DNA of 37,140 nucleotides from Chloroflexota bacterium. GTDB lineage: Bacteria; Chloroflexota; UBA6077; CF-72. Of this stretch, positions 23,777-32,269 are shown piece by piece. The notes under the pieces were generated by a model. It had not been told where the DNA came from, did not search any database, and was given only the letters and a program-made list of their open reading frames with translations. The first letter of the stretch is position 1. The number at the start of each line of letters is the position of its first letter. Location: contig JAFAZN010000217.1 in assembly GCA_019239775.1 (NCBI GenBank), positions 1 through 37,140 on the forward strand, read 5' to 3'. Both the position numbers and the translations under genes were made by a program.

Positions 23777-25141
23777 ATGAAACGCCATCTGACTCGCCAT
23801 GCGCTCGGCTGGCCGCGCCGCGTCATTTCCGCGGAGTGGCAAGGTCCGGCCGATCTGCCGCAGTCGCTCACGATGGAGTGGCGGTTGGTCTTTGTGCGCT
23901 GGGTTGGCGTGCTGGCGGTTGCGCCGGCGCTGCCGCTGATGCACCTGCCGAATAACCGGCTGATCGCCTCCGTGGCGATTCTGGTCTTCGCGATCGCCTA
24001 CAACTGGTCGGTTCGCCGCTACATCCAGCGGCGGCCTGACGTGTTCGCCAATGGGTATCTGACCACCGTCTGCGACAGCTTCCTGAACATGGCGATGGTG
24101 CTCGTTGGCGGCGGCTTCGATTCTGCGTTTTCTTACGTGCTGTTCACGGTCATGATCTCGGTGGCCATGCGCTATGGCTACGGTCCATCGCTGGCGATGA
24201 CCATGATCTTCACCGGCACCGACGCGATCGAGCACGTCATTGGCCACCAGTCGGCGGACGCCGCGTTTGCCTTCCGCACCGGGTTTTTGTTCATCACCGC
24301 ATTGCTCGCGAGCTATCTGCGCAGCCTCACGGTGAAAGCCGAAGTCGCCCTGCACGATCGGCTGATCGAGCTGCAGCGCCTGTACTCCGACCTGGCGGTC
24401 GCTCACCAGGAGTTGTTGTCGCTGGACGAAGCCAAGACGAACTTCCTGGCCAACGTCTCGCACGAGCTGCGCACGCCGCTGACGTCGATCCGAGCGTTCT
24501 CGGAAATCCTGCAGAGCTATCCCGACGACGAAGAAACCCAGCAGGAGTTCCTGCAGATCATCACCGCCGAAAGCGAGCGGTTGACCCGACTCGTGAACGA
24601 CGTGCTGGACGTGACCAAGATCGAGTCCGGCGAGATGGACTGGCGTGACGAGGCGGTCGATCCATCAGCGCTGCTGGACCAATGCGCGCGCACGTTCGCG
24701 CCGCTCTTCGAGCACTCGACGCTGGAGTTCGAGCAGGACGTCGCGGCCAACCTGCCGGAAATCCGCGGCGACCACGATCGAATCCAGCAGGTCATTCACA
24801 ACCTGCTCAACAACGCGATGAAGTTCACTTCTGAGGGGACGATCCGCTTGCACGCCGGCGTGCAGGGCGATGAGTTGTGGATCGAGGTCTCCGATACTGG
24901 CGTCGGCATCGCCGCCCAGGACCAGGAGCGCGTATTCGAGAAATTCCAGCAGGTCGGCGATACGCTCACTGGCAAGCCGAAGGGCACCGGGCTAGGCCTT
25001 ACGATCTGCCGCGATATCGTGGCCCATCACGGCGGACGACTCATGCTGGATTCGCAGCCAGGTCGAGGCAGCCGCTTCAGCATTGTGCTGCCAGTCCCGC
25101 CAGCAGTCACCGAGCCAATCGCGCTACCCGCGGCCGCCTAA
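23777..25141 (+). CDS. Membrane sensor histidine kinase
   Basis: The 454-aa orphan kinase has an N-terminal region (about residues 35-185) with five or six membrane segments and little extracellular loop, then a short coiled coil (about 185-220). The dimerisation domain has H-box FLANVSHELRTPLTSIRAFSEIL (phospho-acceptor His229), followed by a HATPase_c domain with N-box QVIHNLLNNAMKF, G1 VSDTGVGIA, F-box FEKFQQ and G2 KGTGLGLTI. No response regulator is adjacent, so the partner is elsewhere. The membrane-embedded sensor may detect a membrane-linked signal. The 3' end overlaps the convergent aldolase stop by 4 bp. Confidence 0.9.
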   Translation: MKRHLTRHALGWPRRVISAEWQGPADLPQSLTMEWRLVFVRWVGVLAVAPALPLMHLPNNRLIASVAILVFAIAYNWSVRRYIQRRPDVFANGYLTTVCDSFLNMAMVLVGGGFDSAFSYVLFTVMISVAMRYGYGPSLAMTMIFTGTDAIEHVIGHQSADAAFAFRTGFLFITALLASYLRSLTVKAEVALHDRLIELQRLYSDLAVAHQELLSLDEAKTNFLANVSHELRTPLTSIRAFSEILQSYPDDEETQQEFLQIITAESERLTRLVNDVLDVTKIESGEMDWRDEAVDPSALLDQCARTFAPLFEHSTLEFEQDVAANLPEIRGDHDRIQQVIHNLLNNAMKFTSEGTIRLHAGVQGDELWIEVSDTGVGIAAQDQERVFEKFQQVGDTLTGKPKGTGLGLTICRDIVAHHGGRLMLDSQPGRGSRFSIVLPVPPAVTEPIALPAAA

Positions 25142-25914
25142 AGGTCCTTCGCCACTAGCTGCGTGTAGTACTGCCACAGTCCACCGACGCGGGGCTGGCC
25201 ATCGCGTCGTGCGAAGACGTCGCGAAAGTGCGGCAGCTCGCTATACGCCGGTCGGTTGCTCATTTCGTCGATGAGCTCTTGCGGTAGCGACGGATAGTCA
25301 GGCCCGAGCGCGCACAACGCCTGGTAGTTCATGCGCGCCTGCTCCTCGAGGTGGAGCATGTTGCTCACTGCTTCCTCCAGGTTCGCACCGGTCGTGGTCG
25401 CACCATGACCCTGCAACAGCACCGCCTTCGAGCCATCGATAAGGCGTCCGACCTCCTCCCCCTCTGCATCAGTCACGACAGTCTTGACGTGCGGATACAT
25501 CGGTAGCGGCCTGGCAACAAGCTGGATGCCTTCCTGGCACATCGGCTTGAGTTGGCGGCCGAGAGTGCTCATCAGCACGGTGTAGCGCGGATGCACGTGC
25601 ACCACCGACTGCACGTCGGGATACAGCTTGTAGATCCACGAGTGCATCTTGATTTCGAAGCACTGCGTCGCGCCGGGCGGACCGTCGACCAGGTTGCCAT
25701 CGAGGTCGCAGGTGACCATGTCTTCGGGGCGCATCGCCGCAAGGGCGTCCATCGCGTAGCCGCGGCCCTTCACCAGAAAACGATCGGGGCGATCCGTCAT
25801 TCGCAAGCTGGCGTGGCCGAGCGAGGCGGTGACGCCGGTGCACAGGCCGGTCGCCCAGAGAACCCGATTGGCGATCGCAACTTCGCGCTTGAGATCGACG
25901 GCGGTGCTGGTCAT
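25138..25914 (-). CDS. Class II aldolase/adducin family protein
   Basis: The 258-aa zinc-dependent aldolase-fold protein has VVHVHPRYTVLMST (two zinc-ligand histidines) and AVLLQGHGATTTGANLEEAV (third histidine). FLVKGRGYAMDALAAMRPEDMVTCDLDG takes the place of the usual substrate-binding segment. Relatives include L-fuculose-phosphate aldolases and decarboxylases or dehydratases of similar fold, so the reaction cannot be fixed. It is divergent from the MetE-like gene, with 20 bp between start codons, which suggests shared regulation. Confidence 0.85.
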   Translation of the reverse strand: MTSTAVDLKREVAIANRVLWATGLCTGVTASLGHASLRMTDRPDRFLVKGRGYAMDALAAMRPEDMVTCDLDGNLVDGPPGATQCFEIKMHSWIYKLYPDVQSVVHVHPRYTVLMSTLGRQLKPMCQEGIQLVARPLPMYPHVKTVVTDAEGEEVGRLIDGSKAVLLQGHGATTTGANLEEAVSNMLHLEEQARMNYQALCALGPDYPSLPQELIDEMSNRPAYSELPHFRDVFARRDGQPRVGGLWQYYTQLVAKDL

Positions 25915-25934
25915 GGCTGCATAGCATAGAGCGC

Positions 25935-27134
25935 ATGCAGCGCAGCACTCAGCGCGTTCTTACGACGCATACGGGAAGTCTTCCTCGGCCTACGGATCTG
26001 CTGGAAACGATGCGCGCGCGCGAAGCTGGTCAGCCAGTCGATCGCGAAGCATTCGAACAGCGTGTGCGCGAGGCCGTCGCGGAAAACGTTGGCCATCAGT
26101 CCGAGGCTGGGCTGGATATTGTCAACGATGGTGAGGTCGGGAAGCCGTCCTTCAACAATTACATCCTGGAACGCATGAGCGGATTCGAGGTCCGACCGGC
26201 TGCATCCACGGAGAGACGTGTTGGCCCGATCGATCCCAACGGGCGCGATGCGCAGCAATTCCCGGATTATTACGAGTATGTGCTCGCGCACAGTCCATTT
26301 GCGAACACCATCCGCATTGCGCCACGAGTGTGCGTTGGTCCGCTCCGGTATGTCGGTCAGGAGCTGGTACAGCGCGATATCGCAAACCTGAAAAACGCGA
26401 TGGGGGGCCGGAATTTCGTCGAGGGATTTCTGCCATCGACCTCGCCGATTCCCAATGCAAGCGCAAACGAGTACTACCGCTCCGCGGAGGAGTATTCCGC
26501 CGCATATGCCGATGCGATGCGCGAAGAATACCGCGCGATTCTGGACGCCGGACTGCTCCTGCAGATCGACGATCCGAGCATGGTGAGCGCGTGGGACAGT
26601 CGCATCGATTTACCACTGGAGGACTATCGCCGGCTGGCGGAGCAGCGTGTTGAGCTGATCAATTACGCGTTGCGCGATCTACCGGAGGATCGCATTCGCT
26701 ATCACACCTGCTACGGCGTCAATTTCGGTCCGCGCGTAAGCGATTTGCAGCTGGCGGATGTCATCGACATCTTTTTCAAAATCCGCGCCGGCGCGTATTC
26801 ATTCGAGGCCGCCAATCCGCGCCACGAACATGAATGGCGGCTTTTCGAGCACGTGAAATTACCGGACGGCAAGGTGCTGATTCCGGGTATGGTCACGCAC
26901 TCCAATGTCACGATCGAGCATCCGGAGGCAGTGGCTGACCGGATCGAGCGCTGGGCGCGCACGGTTGGCGCGGAGAACATCATTGTGGGCAACGATTGCG
27001 GCTTTGCCTCCACCGCTGGCAACGCCGAAATCCCGCCGACGGTGGCCTGGGCCAAGCTGCGGGCTCTGGCCGAGGGAGCCAGGCTCGCAAGTGCTCGCCT
27101 CTATGCAAAAGTGCCTGCCAGCGTATCGGGGTAG
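25935..27134 (+). CDS. Cobalamin-independent methionine synthase (MetE C-domain)-like protein
   Basis: The 399-aa product has only the catalytic barrel of the MetE/COG0620 family. It starts with QRVLTTHTGSLPRPTDLLE and carries the zinc ligands expected of the family: His and Cys in RYHTCYGVNFG, a glutamate in AYSFEAANPRHEHEW, and Cys in GNDCGFASTAGNAE. QIDDPSMVSAWDSRIDL is the conserved strand with substrate contacts. Family members transfer methyl or alkyl groups to thiols such as homocysteine or coenzyme M. Lacking the N-terminal domain of true MetE, it may act on another thiol or as a degradative enzyme. A NIPSNAP protein follows 12 bp downstream. Confidence 0.85.
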   Translation: MQRSTQRVLTTHTGSLPRPTDLLETMRAREAGQPVDREAFEQRVREAVAENVGHQSEAGLDIVNDGEVGKPSFNNYILERMSGFEVRPAASTERRVGPIDPNGRDAQQFPDYYEYVLAHSPFANTIRIAPRVCVGPLRYVGQELVQRDIANLKNAMGGRNFVEGFLPSTSPIPNASANEYYRSAEEYSAAYADAMREEYRAILDAGLLLQIDDPSMVSAWDSRIDLPLEDYRRLAEQRVELINYALRDLPEDRIRYHTCYGVNFGPRVSDLQLADVIDIFFKIRAGAYSFEAANPRHEHEWRLFEHVKLPDGKVLIPGMVTHSNVTIEHPEAVADRIERWARTVGAENIIVGNDCGFASTAGNAEIPPTVAWAKLRALAEGARLASARLYAKVPASVSG

Positions 27135-27146
27135 ACTCGAAACCTC

Positions 27147-27446
27147 ATGGTCACCCAAGTTCGCGTCTACACGATCAACCGCGGCATGTTGGACTCCTGG
27201 ATCAAGCTGTTCAACGAGAAGATCGTGCCCACCAGCGCCGGCTTTGGCGTGCACGTCGTCGGCGCCTGGGCCAATCGACCGCAGAACGAATTCATCTGGG
27301 TCCGCACCTTCGAAAATGAGGAAACGCTGAAGCGCTACGAGGACTCGCCCGAACGCGCCGCGTACACGCCGCAGACAGGCCCGCATATCGCCAAAATCGA
27401 GGTGCGAACCGTAGAGAACGCACTGCTGGTCCCCGCGGCGACATAA
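27147..27446 (+). CDS. NIPSNAP-family protein
   Basis: The 99-aa product has a ferredoxin-like dimeric alpha-beta barrel typical of NIPSNAP proteins: VRVYTINRGMLDSWIKLF, FGVHVVGAWANRPQNEFIWVRTFENEETLKRYEDSPER. Biochemical roles in the family are poorly known. Position 12 bp after the MetE-like gene suggests a shared transcript and pathway. Confidence 0.85.
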   Translation: MVTQVRVYTINRGMLDSWIKLFNEKIVPTSAGFGVHVVGAWANRPQNEFIWVRTFENEETLKRYEDSPERAAYTPQTGPHIAKIEVRTVENALLVPAAT

Positions 27447-27514
27447 GACCGCCCTGGCCGCGACGCGCGGACGGACGACTCATGCGGGGTTTTACACGGC
27501 AACCGTTCCGGACG

Positions 27515-28660
27515 TTAGCCGGCGGAGAAGACGTCTTTGACTTTGTCGAAGAAGCTCTTGTTCTCCGTGGGGGTGTTCTGCGTCGAGCCGAAGCTCGCAC
27601 CTAGCTGGCGCAGGAGCTTCTTCTGTTCGTCGCTGAGATCCGTTGGGGTGCGCACTCGCAGATGAACCTGGAGGTCACCGCGGCCGTGCTCGCGCAGGAA
27701 GGGCACGCCTTCGGCGCGGATACGGATGATGCGGCCGCTTTGCGTGCCCGCCGGTACTTTCACCGAAACCTCTTTACCGTCTAGCGTCGGGACGGAGAAC
27801 TCGTCGCCAAGGGCCGCTTGCGTGATGTTGATTGGCATCTCGAGCAGCAGGTCATTCCCTTGACGTTTGAAGAAACGGTGGGGCTGGACGTGGAGCACTA
27901 CGTAGAGGTGGCCGGGCACGCCGCCGCGTGGCGCCGGTTCACCCTGGCCGGTCAAGCGCAACTGAATGCCTTCATCCGCGCCAGCGGGAACGTCGACCTC
28001 GACGGTCGTGCGGGCACGCACCACGCCACGACCCTGGCACTCCGTGCAGGGGTCCGCGATGACCTGGCCTTCACCGTTGCACCGATCGCACAGCGTGACG
28101 TTCACGAACTGACCGAAGATCGATTGCTGCACCCGCCGGATCTCGCCGCTGCCGTCGCAACGCGGGCACTTCGTGGGCTGGGTGCCCGGCTCCATGCCGC
28201 TGCCTTCGCACTTCTTGCACGTGGCGTTCTTGGTCAGGGTGATCTCTTTGCTGGCTCCGAAGACGGCCTCCTCCAGGGTGAGGTGCATGTCGTAGCGCAG
28301 GTCCTGGCCGCGCTGCACCCGCTGGCGCGCACCGCGCTGGCCCGGCGTGCCGAAGAACGACTCGAACAGGTCCTCGATCGATAGCCCAACGAAGTTGCTG
28401 AAGTCCACTGTGCCCGCGCCCGCGCGCTCGAACGCCGAGTGGCCATAGCGGTCGTACATCGAGCGTTTTTCGGAGTCAGAGAGCACCTGGTACGCCTCGG
28501 TGCACTCCTTGAAGCGCTCGGTGGCTTCGGGGTCCTTGTTGCGGTCAGGGTGATACTGCAGCGCCAGGCGACGATAGGCCTTCTTGATGTCGTCATCAGA
28601 GGCCGAGCGGCTGACGCCGAGGACTTCGTAATAATCGCGTTTGGTGGTGCGTTGGGCCAT
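27515..28660 (-). CDS. dnaJ: Chaperone protein DnaJ
   Basis: This is the Hsp40 co-chaperone that delivers substrates to DnaK and stimulates its ATPase. The 381-aa product has a J-domain with [30 protein letters not shown] (HPD at 37-39). The Gly/Phe linker is short. Four zinc-binding repeats follow: [24 protein letters not shown] and CTECQGRG. The C-terminal substrate-binding domains end before a Ser/Asn-rich tail. It is downstream of hrcA, but grpE and dnaK, usually between them, are not present here. A candidate promoter lies in the 90-bp gap upstream. Confidence 0.95.
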   Translation of the reverse strand: MAQRTTKRDYYEVLGVSRSASDDDIKKAYRRLALQYHPDRNKDPEATERFKECTEAYQVLSDSEKRSMYDRYGHSAFERAGAGTVDFSNFVGLSIEDLFESFFGTPGQRGARQRVQRGQDLRYDMHLTLEEAVFGASKEITLTKNATCKKCEGSGMEPGTQPTKCPRCDGSGEIRRVQQSIFGQFVNVTLCDRCNGEGQVIADPCTECQGRGVVRARTTVEVDVPAGADEGIQLRLTGQGEPAPRGGVPGHLYVVLHVQPHRFFKRQGNDLLLEMPINITQAALGDEFSVPTLDGKEVSVKVPAGTQSGRIIRIRAEGVPFLREHGRGDLQVHLRVRTPTDLSDEQKKLLRQLGASFGSTQNTPTENKSFFDKVKDVFSAG

Positions 28661-28693
28661 CGTCTCAGCTTTTATCCAGTATCCAGGACCAGA

Positions 28694-28721
28694 ATCCTAA
28701 CGTAGTATCGGCACTTGACAA
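28694..28721 (-). promoter_or_regulatory. Candidate promoter for dnaJ
   Basis: On the minus strand, TTGTCA (28721-28716) and TAGGAT (28699-28694) are separated by 16 bp, good and fair matches to -35 and -10. The start codon is at 28660, leaving a leader of about 27 nt. This would give dnaJ transcription independent of hrcA; no CIRCE was seen here. Confidence 0.4.
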
Positions 28722-28750
28722 GGGGGATTGGAGCCGATTCGGCCGCTTTC

Positions 28751-29797
28751 CTAGGGCGCGCTTCGGCGCCCATGCTGGCTGTCGCTGTTGACCACGTCCA
28801 TCAGCTCGGCCACGAAGCGCACCATCGGGACCGCGCGCCAGTAAGGCAGTCGGGTGGGGCCGAGCACGCCGAGCACCCCCCACGCATCTTCGTCGACACC
28901 GTATCGGGTGAGGACGAGCGCAGCATCGCGCATCTGTTCCAGCCGGTTCTCGGCACCGATGATCACCTGCACGCCCGGGCTGGCCAGCGATTCGGCCAGG
29001 AAACGCGCCAGCAAGGGCTGCTGCTCCAGGACCTCGATGATCGGGCGCAGCTTCTCGGCATGCGCGAATTCGGGCTGGGATAGCAACTGGGCTAGACCTT
29101 CGAGCGTGACCGCCGCGAAGGACTGCTCTTGCGCCTGCTGCAACAGGCGAATGGCCGACGTTGCAAACGGACGTGCCTTGTCGCTGACGGCTTTCAGTGC
29201 ACGCCGCGCCTGGCCTGGAGTCTTATCCGCCAGCTTTTCCGAAAGCTCGTTGCTCAGACGAGTCAGGTCCTCGCGCTCGAGAACTGAGTCCGAGCGGTGC
29301 ACCACCTGTCGGACGCCGCCCGATTGCATCAGCAGCGTGACCAGGACCAGGTCTTCTTCGAGCGGGACAAGCTCGATGCGGCGCACGCGCGCGTGACCGC
29401 TCACCGTGCGCGTCGCCACCGCGGCGCTGCGCAGCGTGCGCGCAAGAATCGTGGGCGCGAGATGGGTCGAGTCCGTGCCTAGAGCCGCGAGCTGGTTGAA
29501 CTGCTGACGTAGCGTGCGGCGCTCCGCGGGCGCCAACTGGCTCTCCTGCTGCATGAGCAGCTCGACGAAGTAGCGGTAGCCGCGGTCGGTGGGTACGCGG
29601 CCAGCGGACGTGTGCGGCTGGGCGATGAGGCCAGCCTCTTCTAACGCGGCCAGCTCGTTGCGTACCGTGGCTGGGGAGAGATCGGCTTCGTACTTGCGAG
29701 CAATCAAGTCCGACGGCACAGGCTGCGCGAGCGCGACGTATTCCTGGACGACGTGGCGGAGGATGCGCTCTCGGCGCGGGGTGAGGAGCTCGGACAC
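28751..29797 (-). CDS. hrcA: Heat-inducible transcription repressor HrcA
   Basis: HrcA binds CIRCE and represses chaperone genes, with GroEL as co-regulator. The 348-aa length is typical. It has the N-terminal winged helix (RRERILRHVVQEYVALAQPVPSDLIARKYEADLSPATVRNELAALEEAGLIAQPHTSAGRVPTDRGYRYFV) and a C-terminal domain with GVLGPTRLPYWRAVPMVRFVAELM. The GTG start lies 14 bp downstream of a perfect CIRCE, so it is autoregulated. dnaJ follows after 90 bp. Confidence 0.95.
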   Translation of the reverse strand: MSELLTPRRERILRHVVQEYVALAQPVPSDLIARKYEADLSPATVRNELAALEEAGLIAQPHTSAGRVPTDRGYRYFVELLMQQESQLAPAERRTLRQQFNQLAALGTDSTHLAPTILARTLRSAAVATRTVSGHARVRRIELVPLEEDLVLVTLLMQSGGVRQVVHRSDSVLEREDLTRLSNELSEKLADKTPGQARRALKAVSDKARPFATSAIRLLQQAQEQSFAAVTLEGLAQLLSQPEFAHAEKLRPIIEVLEQQPLLARFLAESLASPGVQVIIGAENRLEQMRDAALVLTRYGVDEDAWGVLGVLGPTRLPYWRAVPMVRFVAELMDVVNSDSQHGRRSAP

Positions 29798-29811
29798 GTT
29801 TTGTTACTGAC

Positions 29812-29842
29812 GTTTAGCACTCTGTGTGCCCGAGTGCTAAAC
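29812..29842. promoter_or_regulatory. CIRCE operator (HrcA-binding site)
   Basis: TTAGCACTC (29814-29822) and GAGTGCTAA (29832-29840) are separated by exactly 9 bp, a perfect match to CIRCE, and the dyad extends by GT/AC to 29812-29842. It lies between hrcA (minus) and fabF (plus). On the minus strand a -10-like TATCAT is at 29859-29854, placing CIRCE at the start of the hrcA transcript. Confidence 0.95.
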
Positions 29843-29869
29843 GGCGTCTGCGAATGATACAGCTTTGGC

Positions 29870-29875
29870 TATACT
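29870..29875 (+). promoter_or_regulatory. Candidate -10 element for fabF
   Basis: TATACT, a good -10 match, lies 17 bp upstream of the fabF ATG at 29893. No convincing -35 was found at 16-18 bp further upstream. The CIRCE is just upstream, so HrcA might also influence fabF. Confidence 0.25.
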
Positions 29876-29892
29876 GGCGCCCTATCAGCAGC

Positions 29893-31128
29893 ATGCAGCC
29901 GCGTCGCGTGGTCGTCACTGGCATGGGCGCGCTGACGCCCGTTGGGCTCGACGTGGCCTCGACCTGGGACGGCATCATCCATGGCCGCTCGGGCATTGCC
30001 AGGGTCCAAACCTTCGAGACCGACGACCTCGACGTCAAGATCGCCGGCCAGGTCAAGGGCTTCGACCCCATCGCGTTCCTCGATAAGAAGGAAGCTCGCC
30101 GCATGGACCGCTTCCTTCAGCTGGGCCTGGTCGCGGCCCAGGAAGCCGTGCGCGATGCGGAGCTGACCATCAACGCCGAGAATGCCGAGCGCATTGGCGT
30201 ACTGGTGGGCAGTGGCATTGGCGGCATCGGCACGATCGTCGAGGCAGCCATCACCCTGCACACGCGCGGGCCCGATCGCGTCGGTCCGTTCGTGGTGCCG
30301 ATGATGCTGCCCGACATGCTGGCGGGCATGATCGCGATCCAGACCGGCGCCAAAGGCGTGAACTTCGCGGTGGCCAGCGCGTGCGCCACGGCCGGCCATG
30401 CGCTGGGCGAAGCCGTCGAAATGATCAAGCGCGGCGATGCCGACGTCATTCTGGCCGGCGGCGCGGAGGCGCCGGTCACACGAATCGGCCTGGCCGCCTT
30501 CGACTCGATGCACGCGCTGTCCACCCGCAACGCTGAGCCTGAAAAGGCAAGTCGCCCCTTCGACGCGGAACGTGACGGCTTTGTGCTGGCAGAAGCCGCG
30601 GGCATCCTGGTGCTCGAAAGCCTCGAACACGCCAGCCGACGCGACGCGCACATTTACGCCGAGATCACCGGCTACGGCGCCACGGCCGACGCGTATCACA
30701 TTACGGCCCCAAGCGAAGGCGGTGAGGGAGCCGCGCGTGCGATGCGCACGGCGATCAAACAAGCAGGCCTACAGCCGGCAGACATCGGCTATATCAATGC
30801 CCACGGCACCTCGACGCCGCACAATGATCGTACGGAGACCCAGGCCATCAAAGCCGTCTTCGGCAATCAGGCGCCGCCCGTGTCCTCAACCAAGAGCATG
30901 ACCGGCCACCTCATCGGCGCTAGCGGTGCGATAGAGGCGATCATCTGCATCAAGACCATCCTGGAGGGCTGCTTGCCCCCAACCATCAACCAGGAGCATC
31001 CCGACCCGGAGTGCGACCTCGACTACGTGCCAAACATGGCACGCTCCAAGCGCATCGACACCGCGTTGTCGAATTCGCTTGGCTTCGGCGGCCACAACAC
31101 CGCCCTCGTTGTGAGTCGGTTTGACTGA
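29893..31128 (+). CDS. fabF: 3-oxoacyl-ACP synthase II (FabF)
   Basis: This condensing enzyme elongates acyl-ACP with malonyl-ACP in type II fatty-acid synthesis. From ATG 29893 the product is 411 aa, almost exactly family length. It begins QPRRVVVTGMGALTPVG, the active-site cysteine is Cys164 in AVASACATAGHALGEAV, and the catalytic histidines are in NAHGTSTPHND and KSMTGHLIGASG. The C-terminus has NSLGFGGHNTALV. An in-frame upstream ATG at 29824 falls within the CIRCE and is rejected. fabH overlaps its end. Confidence 0.93.
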   Translation: MQPRRVVVTGMGALTPVGLDVASTWDGIIHGRSGIARVQTFETDDLDVKIAGQVKGFDPIAFLDKKEARRMDRFLQLGLVAAQEAVRDAELTINAENAERIGVLVGSGIGGIGTIVEAAITLHTRGPDRVGPFVVPMMLPDMLAGMIAIQTGAKGVNFAVASACATAGHALGEAVEMIKRGDADVILAGGAEAPVTRIGLAAFDSMHALSTRNAEPEKASRPFDAERDGFVLAEAAGILVLESLEHASRRDAHIYAEITGYGATADAYHITAPSEGGEGAARAMRTAIKQAGLQPADIGYINAHGTSTPHNDRTETQAIKAVFGNQAPPVSSTKSMTGHLIGASGAIEAIICIKTILEGCLPPTINQEHPDPECDLDYVPNMARSKRIDTALSNSLGFGGHNTALVVSRFD

Positions 31129-32119
31129 CCAGCGCTACGTGCGCATCAGCGGCTGGGGCAAATACTTGCCCGCGCGGGTGATGCCAAATTCGGAAGTGGC
31201 CGAACTGGTTGACACCTCGGACGAGTGGATCCGCGCGCGCACAGGCATTCGCGAGCGGCGCATCGCCGCGCCCGAAGAAACCACGTGCAGCCTCGCCGTC
31301 AACGCCGCGCGCGCAGCGCTGGACAAGGCCCAGGTTGCACCCGAGGACCTCGACCTGGTGCTCGTCGCCACCTGTACGCCGGACTACGCCAACATGCCCG
31401 CGACCGCATCCCTGGTGCAGCATGCACTCGGTGCGCCGCGCGCCGCGGCGGTTGATATGAACGCCGTCTGCAGCGGCTTCATCTACGCGCTGGCGACTGG
31501 CTCTCAGTTTGTTGCCACCGGCGCCTACAAGAACGTGCTGGTGATCGGCGCCGAGGTCTTCACTCGCATCCTGGATTGGCAGGACCGCTCCACGTGTGTG
31601 CTCTTCGGCGACGGTGCGGGCGCAGTGGTGCTGCAGCCCACCAACCAGCCTGGTGGACTGATCTCGTTCGTGCTGGGCAGCGACGGCGCGGGCGCCTGTT
31701 CCCTGTACGTGCCAGCGGGCGGCTCACGCCAGCCGGCCTCGGCCGACAGCGTCGCCGACCGTGCACATTATGTCAAGATGCTGGGCCGCGACGTGTTCCG
31801 CTTCGCCACCCGCGTACTGCCCGATTCAGTGGTCGAAGCGCTCGCCGCCGCCTCGATGACTACCGACGACATCGACGTGCTTATTCCGCATCAGGCCAAC
31901 ACGCGCATCATCGACCACGCTGTCAAACGCTTGCACGTTGATGCCTCACTGGTCTTTTCCAACGTCGAACGCTACGGCAATACTTCCGCCGCGAGCATTC
32001 CTGTGGCCCTCTGCGAGGCGATCGAATGCGGCATGGTGCGGCCTGGCGCCACCGTCGTCCTGAGCGGTTTCGGGGCAGGACTCAGTTGGGGCACCGTCGT
32101 GTGGAAGTGGCACGCCTAA
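31121..32119 (+). CDS. fabH: 3-oxoacyl-ACP synthase III (FabH)
   Basis: FabH starts fatty-acid synthesis by condensing an acyl-CoA with malonyl-ACP. The product is 332 aa from TTG 31121, which overlaps the fabF stop; GTG 31139 is an alternative giving 326 aa. The catalytic triad is present: Cys117 in NAVCSGFIYAL, His in LIPHQANTRIID, and Asn in RYGNTSAASIPVAL. DEWIRARTGIRERRIA is the usual N-terminal signature. No acpP, fabD or fabG gene lies next to the pair in this window. Confidence 0.93.
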   Translation: MTDQRYVRISGWGKYLPARVMPNSEVAELVDTSDEWIRARTGIRERRIAAPEETTCSLAVNAARAALDKAQVAPEDLDLVLVATCTPDYANMPATASLVQHALGAPRAAAVDMNAVCSGFIYALATGSQFVATGAYKNVLVIGAEVFTRILDWQDRSTCVLFGDGAGAVVLQPTNQPGGLISFVLGSDGAGACSLYVPAGGSRQPASADSVADRAHYVKMLGRDVFRFATRVLPDSVVEALAAASMTTDDIDVLIPHQANTRIIDHAVKRLHVDASLVFSNVERYGNTSAASIPVALCEAIECGMVRPGATVVLSGFGAGLSWGTVVWKWHA

Positions 32120-32214
32120 CCTTCATTGCCTACGACTGGTTCGTTCGTCTGGCGTGTCAAGGGATCGAGCTCTCGGGCGTATAGTGCCGAGCGCCCCAAC
32201 GCAGTAACGGAAAT

Positions 32215-32230
32215 CTTCTCTGAAGAGAAG
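32215..32230. terminator. Hairpin between convergent fabH and lipoprotein genes
   Basis: CTTCTC-TGAA-GAGAAG is a perfect 6-bp stem with a 4-nt loop, in the 150-bp gap between two converging genes. A strong T-tract is lacking on both strands (only ATTT on the minus strand), so it is at best a weak terminator. Confidence 0.3.
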
Positions 32231-32269
32231 CAGACTCCAAAAGAAGAGACCGTAGGTTTGAGAAGACTG

